Of a stretch of DNA of 64,000 bases, positions 11,905 to 24,237 are shown in pieces; the first letter of the stretch is position 1; every line of letters begins with the position of its first letter. The DNA is taken from the NCBI GenBank assembly GCA_944472135.2, contig OX235270.1, forward strand, positions 120,357,842 to 120,421,841. Direction: 5' to 3'. Made by a program: the position numbers and the translations under genes. Below the pieces are notes generated by a model. The model was given only the letters and a program-made list of their open reading frames with translations. It searched no databases and was not told the origin of the DNA. This DNA comes from Trichobilharzia regenti (Eukaryota; Platyhelminthes; Trematoda; Strigeidida; Schistosomatidae).

Positions 11905-12570
11905 AAGATATCTTTGCTGAACTTCGTGTTCTCTTCTTTCAAATGCTTAAGTGACAGAGTACAAAAACTAAGTAGTACCAAGGAAAATCAAAGACAGGAA
12001 GTGATAAACATAAAAGAAGCCTTGACACTTAATAATTACGCGGATAAATTAGTTAGGAAATATGTAAGTAAATGTAAAAATAAAATAAATAATGATAATA
12101 GCGATAGTGATAATAATAATGATAACAATAGTAATGATAATAATAATGGTAATAATAATAGTGATAATAATAATAATATTAATGACGACACCAACAATAA
12201 GGAATGTAAATCACCAACAGTAATTCCATACAAGGAAGGAGCCTTGGAAGCCTTACGCAGAATTCCTAACAAGGAAGGAATAAAAGTGGCTGGCATTCAA
12301 ACCATCAACAACTTCAATTAAAAACAAGCTTCGTCAGTTAAAGGATCCTGTGGAGCCTTTAAAACTAAACAATTTAGTTTATCTAATACCCTGCCTGCAA
12401 TGATTGTCAGGTCAAATACATAGGTCAAAGTAGTAGAAACGGTGCAGTCGGACTAGCCGAACATAAAAACCAGCAAAATCTAGATTGGTTGACCCAAGTA
12501 AGATAAGAAATCTGGAGAATAGTTCAGCTATAGCACTCACTACATGCAATTACACAACCATGCAATAGGA
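11905..12570 (+). mobile_element. Penelope-like element, family C, with Asn/Asp run in the linker
   Basis: A 135-codon frame (11914-12321) reads as the region between RT and nuclease of a PLE: 'KEALTLNNYADKLVRKYV', a long Asn/Asp/Ser run coded by GATAATAAT-type repeats (about 12085-12180), then 'IPYKEGALEALRRIPNKEG'. After the stop, another frame gives 'LNNLVYLIPC' and then GQSSRNG, a GIY-YIG-like core broken by frameshifts. The microsatellite expansion inside the former coding region is unusual. It is a pseudogene. Confidence 0.7.
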
Positions 12571-12905
12571 TAGATGGGATAGGATGACAGTTTTACAATC
12601 TAATGTCACAGGGTGGAGTGAGGGAGAGATTGATAACAGAAGCTTTGTTTATCGAATCAACTGCAAATACATATAATAGGAATGATTCAACACCTGTCCT
12701 AGATATATGAAAAATTCTACTACATATACGACAAATAGGAGAAGACAAAGAAAACTATGAAACTCAAGTCTCAAAGTCGTGTGATTACAATTGATATGAT
12801 TATGAACAATAAATTTTGTTCGAAACGTCATCCAGTAAATAATGCTGTTTCACTATGTGATATATCTAATAAACAAACTAATATGGAATTAATTACTACC
12901 ACGGT
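12570..12905 (+). mobile_element. Penelope-like element 3' tail
   Basis: 'aaattttgttcgaaacgtc', 'atccagtaaataatgctg' and 'gatatatctaataaac' match, with changes, the block at about 55640-55720. The shared position downstream of GIY-YIG remnants suggests a PLE 3' end. No intact reading frame is conserved between the two. Confidence 0.5.
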
Positions 12906-13266
12906 GCCCAAGTTTTATACATATTTTAATATGATCTCTGCTTCATTTATCATTCCCGTACACAATGTTCAATCTATTAAAACGAGATTTACTGAAAAAG
13001 GTTCCCTCAAGGCATCACTTGTATTCGACTTCTGCATGCCAAGATTACCCTTTAAACCAAGAGAAGTAGCTAAAATCAGCTATCAGTCTCGTTCTTCATC
13101 AGTAATAATGTTGAAATAAGTATCGAAATGGAGCTTTTCATTAGATTGCCCTGGTATATTTATCAATATTTTCTACTTGGCTTTACCCCTCAGGGTTGCA
13201 TGTCTAGAATACTGAAAAGTTGAAAAGACGAGTAAAATAGGGACATAGTGGTTACTGTTCTGTGCA

Positions 13267-13306
<40 letters not shown>

Positions 13307-13879
13307 GGTCAGATTGATGACTACATTAGATGATATCACCCTCTCGCCCAATCAACACCCATCTTAGTGTAAGCTTCATTATTTCCATCTTTTTCTAACT
13401 TGCCCTAAGTATATTAGCACATGTAGCATACAGTCATCAACAATGTTTATGAGGTCATCATCATTACCGCCATCATGAGCTAAACAATTTCGATGGGCTT
13501 AAGCACTGATATAAGCATACAAATAGAATTGCATACATACACACACACAGGCCTAAAAACATTCGATTCACGTTTATGTAATTATCGTGCCCTCGAAATA
13601 TATGATTAAAAAATGGAGGCATTGGTAGTGGAAGAGATTTTATGGTTTAAAAATAGTTTATTAATGTGCATAAATTAGGATGTCTTTCAACAATAAAAAA
13701 TATCAATTTATGAAAAAAAAATCATTATCACAGGGAAATTACATTTACTAAAAATAGTGTTAAACCATAGGAAAACTCAAACCAAAGGGATTATAAAAGC
13801 GGAAAATAAATTATATATATATATGATTGCTGTCTAACCATAGTGACATAACAAGTTAGAAATTCTTTGGTGAATAATT
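12906..13879. other. Intergenic stretch, no gene seen
   Basis: Contains an (AT)n tract at about 13269-13302 and a short CA run near 13540. A 120-codon frame ending at 13119 overlaps the PLE tail and has no recognisable domain. Confidence 0.5.
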
Positions 13880-14065
13880 GCTAATCAAGAGGTTGATTAG
13901 TAAGTATGTTGGCCTCACAGGTTGGACTCAACCCTTGGAGAGGTGGTAGGCGATCACCTCTGAACAGCTACAAAACAGAACGAGAAAGCTGTGTTGTGAT
14001 GCTTGACTCTAAATAGTCCTCAAAATAATTTTGGTTAGACCTTCCTTCCTTAAAACTGATCGATC
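13880..14065 (+). repeat. Diverged SINE with hammerhead-like remnant
   Basis: 'ggttggactcaaccc' (near 13920) is a box B-like remnant, followed by 'cctctgaacagctacaaaacagaacgagaaagctgtg', the same order of elements as the hammerhead-type SINE in decayed form. Confidence 0.4.
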
Positions 14066-15700
14066 AAGTACCCGGAAAACTACTCCGGGAAATTCACACC
14101 TACTGTTTTCTTTTCAAGCCGATATCAGAAGGAATTAAATCTTTAAATTCGTTAGTCACTGAGTAATCGATCAACTTCGGAACAGTTTTTATCGTGGATT
14201 ATAGATCTCGATTATAGATCCATTAAGAACTAAGCGAGCTCATATCCCCAGTCAGTATTGATTCTTGTACTCTCAAATCATATGTAGACTGTTAGTCGCT
14301 TATCTGGAATCCAACTTCCCATGGTTGTTAAGTTCCGTCACTTTCAGATAAAATGGTAGCATCCCCAATTTGATTACACTGAAATGCAATTGGTGAGTTG
14401 TAGGCAAAATAGAACTCACTTTCTGGTTTCGACTGCTATTCACAAATGGTTGAAAATAGAAAAAATTAACTTCTGTTTATTATTTTTTGAAATTTAGGAA
14501 ACTCATGATTGCTGTATGGTGTATTCACTGTCAAACAGACATAAAACCGTCATTCTATCTATCCCACAAACATATATAAATATTATCACAGTCCATATGA
14601 AATAATATTAGTATACATATATATATATATATATATATATATTCATTCATTATTCATAAAGTGAGAGACGCATTCAGTTATGAAAACCCAAATCTGAGAA
14701 AAAGAACAAAACGAAACTGAAATGGGCAGATACTGAAACGAAAAGCGATGAATAACAAATAGTTCATTCCCTTATAGTTAGATCAAGTCAATATTTTTGT
14801 GATCAAAAATTTATTTATTTGTTTTATCTATTTGTTCGTTTGTTTACTTATTTGTTTTATTATTTATTTATTATGCGAAGTAAGCTAATCAGTAATGCAA
14901 GACATTTTTTATACACAAAAACATAAACAAACATGATTTTTATTTATTTATTTTGTTCATTTGAAAGGTGAGTGAAGGCGATAGCAAAAGAATCGAGTTT
15001 TCTACTAGAAATATGCTCATTCATATAGCCTAAGTTACGGTTATTTTTATTTAGTTGGTTTTCAAGGGATGGCCTAATGAAAACCAGAAGTGAAATACAC
15101 ACACTACTTATATGTTTTCTAGTAATAGTGTTAACATTTGAAAATATATCTACATCAGGAAGGAAAATAAACTGCTGTGTTAAATAAAGCAAACTGGAAG
15201 TATCCTTCTGATATATAGATGAAGTGTATTCATCTACGGAAAAGATATACAATACCTTTAGTTCAGAAGGAAACATATTTTGTGTGAGTATTTCCTTGGT
15301 TACTTGTACACCAGTTATGTAAAAGAACCTGGTTCATAGTATTTCTCCTCCTGACTTAGAAAATATAAAACACTAACATTTAACACCATCCACCATTCAA
15401 AATTAGCACAGAAGCCGGAATTAAAACAAATTTCTCTGCCGTGCGTGTGTTGGTGATATGGATGGGAGACGGAAACGCATTAGCACAAGTTTTTCCTGAA
15501 ATAAACTCACGCAAATTAAACTTGGTACTATTATGGAAGCAAGCTGACCTCCAAAAGTCATAACTAGTTCACATGTGTTACAAAGTAGCTAAAACAACAA
15601 GAAGCTTTAATCACGTCAAGTTTCCGAAAAACCCTGATTCGGAAGCCAGTATCCCAACTGAGATTGATCAGTATTAATAAATGATGCACGTGAAACACAT
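14066..15700. other. Intergenic stretch, no gene seen
   Basis: AT-rich, with an (AT)n tract at about 14617-14642 and TTTA/TTTG-rich runs at 14805-14875. A 110-codon minus-strand frame at 14944-15276 shows no known domain, no splice context I trust and no repeat match. Confidence 0.45.
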
Positions 15701-15701
15701 A

Positions 15702-15896
15702 GTGCGTCGGCGGCACAGTGGTTAGGACTCTCCCGACCATGCACATGGTCCGAGGTCCTATCTCCTGCTGACGCACACCTGATATCTATGGTTGGCCTGC
15801 AAAATTTGGGCTACCGATAGCCATGCTGAAAATTCCATACTTGTACAAAAAATACAGTGTGGAATCAAGCTGTAATCAAAAATAAATAAAATAAAA
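15702..15896 (+). repeat. tRNA-headed SINE, family A, copy 2
   Basis: Same head and body as at 4.95 kb. The GTGCGTC/GACGCAC end pairing is kept. Box B is damaged ('gaggtcctatctcctgctg' in place of GGTTCGATCC). The would-be anticodon arm has become a perfect 7-base inverted repeat, GACCATG-CA-CATGGTC. The tail is 'aaaaataaataaaataaaa'. Confidence 0.8.
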
Positions 15897-16019
15897 TAGT
15901 CTTATCGAGAGCAGTGTCACACAGTGACATGCAGTAACACCTAGTTTACGAGTCTGAAATAGGGTAAAAGACATCTCCTGAATCCCAGCTAGTAACCAGA
16001 ACTGACTATTTAAGTTGAA

Positions 16020-16870
16020 TGAGCCTAAATTTCAAGGAAGACTCAGCCCGCGATATCCTCAAGAGAAGAATTTCGTGATCTTTGGGAAGAAAATTCTTCT
16101 TCTTAGCAATGCTAAGAGTAGTGTTCTCCAATCTTCCATTGGTCTGCAGAAGTCTTAAGGACAAGACCTCTCATGTGACCCCTTCTATTTGCATATATCA
16201 GTTCGCCTGTTCTTGTAAAGTCAGGTATACTGGTTCTTCTATGTGTATCCTGTCTAAAAAGATTCAAGAACACTATTCATCGTGGTTACAGCGGTTCTAT
16301 AAGGGCTACGATAATCGGATGCCCTATCAGCATTAGCAATTCAGTCTCAACGAACGCCTTCTTTAGAGTAATTTAAAAATTAAAGGACGACATATCAAAG
16401 GGAATACGCTTCCGTCTCCTCACATTGCTAGAGCTCTATCGATTCAGATAGAGAAACCGGAGCTACTCATTCAAGAAAACGTTACTCAACCCCATCTACT
16501 ATCATGATACAAATCTTTTTGATTTCTACTAAGTAGACTTTTCACTTGTTTTTCTAACTTTCTGTAGCTCTTGTATTTCTTTAGAATCTCTTTTATAATC
16601 CCATATTTTCTATTAGTTTTATTTGCACCTTGATTACAATTCATTCGTTAAATTATTCGTCTTATTACGTAACTTTGATGCACTTATTCAACTTCTTTTA
16701 TGCATTGGCTAATACACTGTTACTACCCTCTTCCATGAAAAATTGTGTATAAATGTGACTGTACAGCTAAAGAAAATGAATTCGCCAAAAAAGAGCCTTT
16801 TCGCCGCACTACTTGCTTCATTTTCATCAAGTTCTTTAGGTTCAGGTGTTTGATAGCAGTTGACAAGACT
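16020..16870 (+). mobile_element. Penelope-like element, family B, GIY-YIG fragment and tail
   Basis: Frame 16082-16336 contains 'RSLKDKTSHVTPSICIYQF', then 'CSCKVRYTGSS' (the YIG position reads YTG), then 'LSKKIQEHYSSWL', the usual order of the linker end and GIY-YIG core in trematode PLEs. Further C-terminal parts follow in other frames to about 16500. The tail contains 'gtgtataaatgtgactgtacagc'. 5'-truncated and inactive. Confidence 0.75.
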
Positions 16871-17347
16871 AATATTTCATACGTGTTTGCACTTTAGTGA
16901 AAAAGGAGTTTCTGTTAAACTTAAAGGACTGACATTTTGTTTCGGGGTCTGTATCACGCGGAGCTACAGTCAGAGACTTCACGATTTAAGTAAGTGATTA
17001 GTGAACTGCCTTAATAAATACTGGAAATCAACTGATTAAACTGCTTAGATTTGCCTACATGCATAAACTATTCACTGGCTCGATTCTGCATATATCATAT
17101 CCCTTTTTCCTTGATCTCTTCGAATCCACAAATTATTACTTACAATTCCGACTAAATGGCTGATGGGTGCAGATGTTATTTTCACGGCTGTTTAACTTTC
17201 TTACAAATTGCAATTTAGAAAGTCATTGAAATTTAAGTCTGTGCATTTGGCAGAATTTTAAATTTTTTTTAATTTCCTCTTTTGCCTTAGGGACTAAATG
17301 AAATTCTTGGAAATACCTTATAACAAACAATGTTGAACTACCATTAG

Positions 17348-17391
<44 letters not shown>

Positions 17392-19017
17392 GTATTTAAG
17401 TTTCAAAATACCTCGTATTACTTTGAAACAATCCAAGTTGTTAAATACCATGTCTCGCCACTAACTAGAGGAAACAAAAAAGTAGTGGTAACGCAAAATA
17501 CTACGAAAACTTCATCACAAAACAGAGTTCAGGATACAGTTAACAAATAAGCAATATTTTATGATTATGATGGCTATACGATATTAGCAAATCTGAATTT
17601 CTCAGTTGAACTGTACACGATATTGCCACTTGACATACAGGCCTCAGTCAGACAACCTACAGTTTCACCCATGATTCGGGTCAGTAGTCAACGATTTCAT
17701 GACATGCTATCACGCATACTAATATAAAAATTTTGAGACTTATTTAACGACAGTTCTGTTTCTGCCAACATGTTTTGATAAGACACCTTGTAGTTGGATT
17801 TAAAACTCTGTTGATTGTCTCATTCGTAATAGTTAGTATTCTACACTTAGTCTTTGAGCTACGCATGTAGCAAATCTGCACTGCACCATGATTTGCTGCC
17901 ACAACCATGACGATAACACGTATTTATTAAGGGTAGGAAATTATAGTGATTTACTGAGGTAGTCTGACAGTAAAAACTACTGATTCACATGATTGTTTAG
18001 AAGCCACTCACGTCAGCTATTAATGCTTTCTGGCTTAAATTGGTCACATATACCGGTTTCAATATTTCGGGTTTCCAAAGCTAATCGTTATGAATTTTCA
18101 TCTTGAAATAGGCATCTTCTTAAGCGGAAAACGTGGCTGTTTTGATAATATTTGATTACTCTTGAGGGATACTCAGTTCGTTAGTTAACAGATGGACACA
18201 GGTGCAAGATTTATGTAATTTACTTGTTTACACATTTTATCCAGTTTAAAAACTTTCACTTTTACCTGCGTGTCACTCACCTTAATCCTCTAGTCATTGT
18301 ATAACATATTTTCGTAGTTATGCAGACTATTATACTAGTACAATCTCTCTAACTGCCTGATATTTTCCACTTATCCAGCTTTTTCATTCCCTTTAGTTCC
18401 GAGTGAAACATAGGACTTCATGCTTTAACTTTAAGGTTTAATTAATGGTAGTGTTGTTTTTACCGAGTTCACTTACTAGCCTCACTCCCAACCTTCATCT
18501 TTACCTAACTAACTATCATTTAAGCGAGGTTCAGTAGTATGGCGGTGGCGAATCGAATCCGGCCAAGTGCTTGAGTTACATAAAATAGGATCATACAATA
18601 TGGAGTTATGTTCCACCACACTTACTGAGCTGTAATTTTACATTAATATCTAAACATCTTTTTACCCGATAAAAAACTTAAGAAATAAGCATCAGGTTAA
18701 AGTCTAGATAAGTAGGAGCGCAATTCCAAGTGTGTTCTCATTTAATCAAAACTATCATATCCGTCACTGAACAAACTAGTAAAATCTTTTTCTATCTGAA
18801 GCTATTGCGGATGAAGCAGAATTAAAACGGAACATTTTTAGCTCAGGATGTTTCTTCACCACGCTGACTGACATCGTCAGCACTGACTTTATGATGAGGA
18901 AAGTACAATAATCTTTCGTACAAAAACAGTCAACTCTTTACTGTTTTAGCTTAATTATTCTGTTTATTACCTCCTATCAATTCGAATGTAGTTTGCATTT
19001 CCCTTTCATTGACACCA
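16871..19017. other. Intergenic stretch, no gene seen
   Basis: An (AT)n tract lies at about 17349-17387. A short 'ttagttccgagtgaaacatagg' piece at 18394-18420 resembles the antisense 3' end of RTE copies elsewhere. No gene could be supported. Confidence 0.5.
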
Positions 19018-20505
19018 CTACAGGAGAAGGTGTGGAAAGAAGGCAAGGCACCTGCGGATTGAAAGAAAGAAAGAAGACTTGAAACAAATCGAGAACTAGC
19101 GCGGAAATATGCTTCCGTCCATCCCAAGCAAAATACTAATCCACATCATCCTGGAGAGAATCAAACATGCCAACCTGGATGAAAAACTTCGACCGGAACA
19201 GGCTGGAGTCAGGAGAAACAAGTCATGAATCAATCAAATCGCAACACTACGGATCATCATTGAAGACAACTTGGAATAGCAGTCAGTCAGCTCTCTGTCT
19301 CAACTTCATTGACTTTGAAAAGGCCTTCAGCAGACAGCGTCGATCGAGAGGTGATTTGGAAACTAATTCGCTACTACGAGGTGCCGCCAACAATTATACA
19401 CCTCATCGGACAGTTGTACAACAATGCTGCATTCCAAGTAGTCCATAGCATGAAACTCACGGAATACTTTGAAGTGAAAACGGGTGTAAGAGAAGCTGGC
19501 TGGCTGCCTGCCTTCTCCAATGATTTTCCTGATTTCCGGCGGTAGACTGGATCATGTGAAAGGCAGTGGGAAACGCGGAGATAGGCATAAAATGGACTCA
19601 CACTAAAGCTTGGCGGACCTAGATTTTTCCAGTGATATATATGTGATTTCCGACAAACTGGAAGATATGCAAGTGAAAAGCAACAAGTTGGCAGAAGAAG
19701 CATCCTGAGAAGATAGGACTTCCTTCAGGTGAACATGGAGAAAACAGAGGTGATCAAGATTCCTGGCTAACACCAACATAAACAGCAGCAGCAACAACAA
19801 CAGACAACAACCAGCCAGCACAAATGGGAGGAACCTGAAAGAAACAACCTCCTTCACCTATCTACCTATCTGGGAAGCATCGTTTCAACTACAGGCGGAC
19901 GGAACTGACGAGGATATCAAAGCCAGAATCGGAAAAGCAAAATAAGCTTTCATTACTCTCAAGCCTGTGTGGAGGTCAACACCACTCATCATCAAATATA
20001 AGATCCGGATTTTCAACTCCGATGTAAAGTCAGTCAGTGCTACTCACTGTACGGATCAGAGACTTGGCCAGCGCATCATAAAGAGCATCTGAAACAAATT
20101 TCAGACCTTCATTTACAGTTGTCTTCGCTCAATGCTCAAGATCAGATGGCCGGCCAGAAAACATCAGCAACAGTGATCTCTGTCAATGAGCGAACCATCC
20201 CCACAGGAACCGATTGTGCTACAAATAGGCAGAGAGAAATGGAGATGGATTGGCTGGCCATACTCTGAGGAAACCATCAAGTGACATCACTATACAAGCC
20301 ATTGGTCGAGTGGAACCCGAAAGGGAAGCTGAAAGTTGTTCCTCAATGCAAGGGTGACTTGGAGGAGGTCATGTGAAGAGGAGATGAAAGTATGTGGGCA
20401 GACGTGGAGCCAGGTGAAAACTCTGGCAGAAACCCGAACTCAATGGAGACGCGCAGCTGAATCCCTATGTTCCTCTAGGAATTAAAGGAAACAATAATAA
20501 TAATA
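19018..20505 (+). mobile_element. RTE/SR2-like retrotransposon, broken copy 2 (inverted relative to copy 1)
   Basis: Starts within the RT ('ggagaaggtgtggaaagaa'), continues with 'LNFIDFEKAF', the same 4-base insertion at 19329-19332, then in a second frame 'SVDREVIWKLIRYYEVPP' through 'YFEVKTGV', and a post-RT part with CAG/CAA-rich codons (19785-19815), ending in an AAT-repeat tail near 20500. In the 78-codon stretch 19309-19545 its translation differs from copy 1 at one residue. The first 90 bases are clearly more diverged from copy 1 than the rest. Inactive. Confidence 0.85.
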
Positions 20506-22570
20506 AAGGTAACATCACCACAATAAAGAAATTCACCACAGGAATAAAGTATAGCTTAAGATACATACAAAAGGGTTCAGTATCAATGAAAACAAAATAT
20601 TTGCAGTAGTCTGATCGACAGAATTCAATTATTTGTGTAATTTATCATGCATCATCCTGTATAAAATAGTACGCAAATGAGGAGCAAAAGAAGATAACAA
20701 GTATGAATTTTGGAGAAAACTGAAGAGGGATAAAAAAGGAACGAAAAACAGATAGAAATATAAAAAATAAAATTAATAAATTATCATGATCGATTTCATG
20801 AGATGATAATTTATACTAACACTGTTTGTTTACTCATCGAATTCGTTAGATAATGTCATAAAGTCAACGATTTGATGTACTGAATTTAGACTAGTTCACT
20901 GAATGCAAATGATGAAAACGGTCGATAATTTCCAGTAGCCTGATACAATTAGAAAAGGAGATATTCATTTAAGGGGTTTCATTTTCTTACAGTCTAACGT
21001 TTTGTGTTTACGGTTTGTAGTGATTTAGATTAAGCTTAGGGCGAATCTCGTCAGGTGAAGAAATCAGTTACAGATTGGTTAAAAGTAAGGAAGTGCACTT
21101 GACTTCCGTTTTGCCTAATTGCCGAACTCTTCATCATTAGACACTATATCCAAACAATAATTGATTCCAGGACCTTAAGATTACGAGATGAGCAAGGGAG
21201 TACTCCATAATCTCTGAATTATTCTTTTCGCCAGCTTACAGCATAGCACCACCATAATCAATGCCGTCACATTTTCAGTTGACAACAGTCTAGAAATGTC
21301 AATTATCATGAATTAATGAGAGCTTAAAATTTGTTATGTAACTCCAGAAATTTGATGAAATTTGATCTATTTGTTATTTGTTGTACTATATCACAGAAAC
21401 TGGAAATTCAACAAATTTTAGTTACGACAAAGTTGCTGAATAGTTACATATCATGTTAGTAACCAAGTAATTCTGATCTATCATGTGGTTTTATTTGGGA
21501 AGCATTAAATTGTTTTATATTAGAATGAAATGACTGTAAAATACTCGATACCCACATAGTTCATTCATACCACATTTGATGACAATAAGCAATGAAAATT
21601 ATCGTGAGACAAAAAATTATCAGTGTTATACCTAAATTGATTCCTAAGGTTCACTCATGCAATGAATTTTCTTTTAAAGTTGACTAAATATCGGAAATAA
21701 GAGAAATAATAGTTGTAATGGTACAAATGCTGATTCAAAGATATTTAGACACCGAAGAGAGCCTGTGTATCTATCTCGAAGCCAAAATCGAACCAAAGAA
21801 GATCACTTTCTCACTTCGTGGAATATTTTTTATATCCACACAACTTTGGAGAGCCAGCGCTGGGTACGAACAGAATAGATTAAATCGAGGGGGGGTGTTG
21901 ATCTGATTGCGCTCTCTAAACATTTTCAAACTACTAATAAGCCGGCCCTAGACGACCGAAGGGGCCATCTGGTGTTTGGAACTTTACATTCAGGCTAGTA
22001 AACAATACTGGTTGATGTGACTTGTATAAAACTACTCATCTGAGGCAATCAGTAGTATGTAGTCTTTCAGAACAACTAGATTCTCGGTTTTTGTGCTTGT
22101 CACATAATTAGGTTAATCAATGCTGAAATGGATTTATCTTTCATAAAGAGGTATGGTCCTCTCACTACACACAAATTTTTATTCAGGTCATCTGTTGGCA
22201 ATCAATGCTAATGCTTTTGGTGAGAATTATCTTTACCCACCACTAACTAAGATCGGTTTTCACAGAACAAAAGTGTAATCTAAATGGTGTCAGAATACAA
22301 CCTCGGGGTTTAAATTCAGCAGCCACATTTGATTCACAGCTTAGAGGTCTCTGATTTTGACCCTAGTGGGCACACAGGTTCATATATCAGACAGTTCAAA
22401 ATAGCTATCTAGTGCTGTCTGATTTTTAAATGATTGTCTGAATGAAATGAATTAAATCCCTGTGAACGCAAAATATGGAACAGTTAAACTACAGTTAAAA
22501 TGTATCATATTAATAATGCCTAGGTTTCTCTTATTTTGACATATAGAATGAAGAATTAGTCAGAATATTA
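20506..22570. other. Intergenic stretch with faint repeat traces
   Basis: No gene is supported. 'ttgattccaggaccttaag' near 21161 could be a decayed antisense SINE head. 'cattcaggctagtaaacaatactgg' near 21988 recalls similar phrases near 25560, 29215 and 56800, hinting at another dispersed repeat that I cannot name. Confidence 0.45.
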
Positions 22571-22945
22571 GACATCATACTGGATTTTTTGGATTGGACA
22601 CTAGTCAATAACTAGTGTAATGTGTCTAGTCCTATCTTCTGTGCAGACTGAAATCTATCAGTCATGCTTGCATTGTAGCCACCATGCTAGATGGGTCACC
22701 ATCACGATGCAGTGCAAACTGTTGGTATTACATGGTTGGAGGCTATCGGCAGGAACCCTTGCACCTAGGTTTCGTGTTATTTGGTACTCATCAGCAAGGC
22801 GTATCTGCAACCTCGATGGAACTCATGTCCCTTCTGAGATTCGATCCTTCGTCACCCAGTGCTGTAGTCAGAGACGTTACCACTGAGCTATTTAGGCTCG
22901 CGATTGACCTCCTGTTAGACTGTATTGGATATTTTTGATTGGACA
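22571..22945 (+). repeat. SINE-like repeat bracketed by a diverged 35-bp duplication
   Basis: The block 22610-22915 contains a box B-like 'gagattcgatccttcg' (near 22838), with 'cagtgctgtagtcagagacgttaccactgagc' following it. Its left and right edges carry related phrases: 'ttggattggacactagtcaa' at about 22578-22605 and 'tttgattggacaccagtcag' at about 22929-22955. A diverged relative lies at 59.72-60.0 kb ('aaggagtatctgcagaaactgatg', 'cacggctgttcagtg'). Confidence 0.55.
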
Positions 22946-22949
22946 CCAG

Positions 22950-23254
22950 TCAGTAAAACCACCAAGCAGTTTGTTCAACTCCTCATCTTTGCGGATGGCC
23001 AACTGCAAGCGACGAGGGACGATACGCGTCTTCTTGTTGTCACGGTCGACATTACCGGCGAATTCAAGCACTTCAGTTGCCAGGTATTCGAGCACAGCTG
23101 CCAAATAAATGGGCGCTCCAGCACCGATGAGTTCAGCGTAGTTAACCTTGTGCAATAGGCGATGTATACCACCTACTAGGAACTGATGACCAGCACGAGC
23201 TGAATGAATCTTTACCTTTGAGCGAGACTTTCCACCTTTGCCACGACCACTCAT
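22950..23254 (-). pseudogene. Histone H2A pseudogene, 3'-truncated
   Basis: From the ATG at 23254 the minus strand reads [12 protein letters not shown] and continues through clear histone-fold blocks: '[16 protein letters not shown]', '[20 protein letters not shown]', '[20 protein letters not shown]', 'ELNKLLGG'. Around residue 100 the H2A sequence stops and runs into the flanking repeat, so the usual C-terminal tail (the VTIAQGG-type block onward) is lost and the frame ends in non-histone residues at 22892. Several normally invariant residues differ (for example VGG for VGR before IHRLL). Core histone genes lack introns, so absence of introns does not show whether this is a retrocopy or a broken-off cluster fragment. 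Confidence 0.85.
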
Positions 23255-23340
23255 GATTATTAAAGATATATGGATATGGGACTGTGGAAATATAACGGCA
23301 TCTCCACACAGATCGATGTGGCAACGCTGTGGCATTTTCG

Positions 23341-23530
23341 TGCGTCGGTGTCACAGTGGTTAGGACTCTCCCCGACCATGCACGTGGTCCGAGGTCCTAT
23401 CTCCTGCTGACGCACACCCGATATCTATGGTCGACCTGCAAAATTTGGGCTACCGATATCTCATGCTGAAAATTTCATACCTGTACCGAAAATAAGGTGT
23501 GAAATCAAGCTGTAATAAAAAAAATCTTGG
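23341..23530 (+). repeat. tRNA-headed SINE, family A, copy 3
   Basis: Same head and body as at 15.70 kb, including the damaged box B 'gaggtcctatctcctgctg' and the end pairing GTGCGTC/GACGCAC, ending in an A-rich tail (taataaaaaaaa). It lies about 90 bases upstream of the H2A pseudogene start, in the opposite direction. Confidence 0.8.
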
Positions 23531-23694
23531 AAAATAAATTCTGAAGGGAACGAGACTGCTGAGGTCAGAATTGGTGGTAATTTGTTCAAAACCCAATCCA
23601 CACTAGGGAAAATTATAAACTAGGCATCAATTTCACACAATGTTATCCTCTCGGTGCTAAGCATGTTTTATTTTTTGTTATTTGCTGCTTATAC

Positions 23695-24068
23695 TGTAAC
23701 AACAGAAGACAAAGGCCGGCAACAGATCGTTTTATTACGGAAATCAGCACGTATTTATATATATTTCATGTACATTATTTGGTATCCACGTTAAGTCTGC
23801 TGTGATTGGTTGTTGAATCAGCCTTGTTCATATTTTCTCACGGGCAATATTAGTGACCTAGACATTGACGTAAATTGATGTCTACCAATTGGCTAGCAGC
23901 CTGCTCTCATCACATTACTATCCTTCTCAGAGTTTTTACCCTATTCTTGTATTTCTCCCTAAATAGATTCTCCAGCGACATACATACACACTCAAGTTAT
24001 CACTGCTTCTCTGAAGAGGTTACTAGATACACTTATCTTATCTGCACACATTAAAGGCAAACGCTACA
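23695..24068 (+). mobile_element. Possible solo LTR
   Basis: The stretch begins TGTAACAACAG and ends GCTACA, has a TATA-like 'gtatttatatatatttc' near 23752, and lacks open frames. These are features of a retroviral-type LTR. However, the flanking bases show no obvious target-site duplication and no partner LTR is in the window, so this stays tentative. Confidence 0.3.
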
Positions 24069-24237
24069 ACGAGGTGAAGAATAACATGCATATGAATAAA
24101 ATAACCCGAATGGGATAAGATTAATAAAGTACAAATAAAAAGTCTGAAATATTTCCATTAGTAGTAAACTGAATAATAAATTAATCCATTTTGGGCAAAC
24201 ACATCTATTATCGATTATCTTCCAATAAACTTTACAG

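Noticed and set aside
12036..12296. Minus-strand Leu-rich frame that looks like a membrane protein
   Set aside because: It is the antisense of the Asn/Asp microsatellite in the PLE frame.
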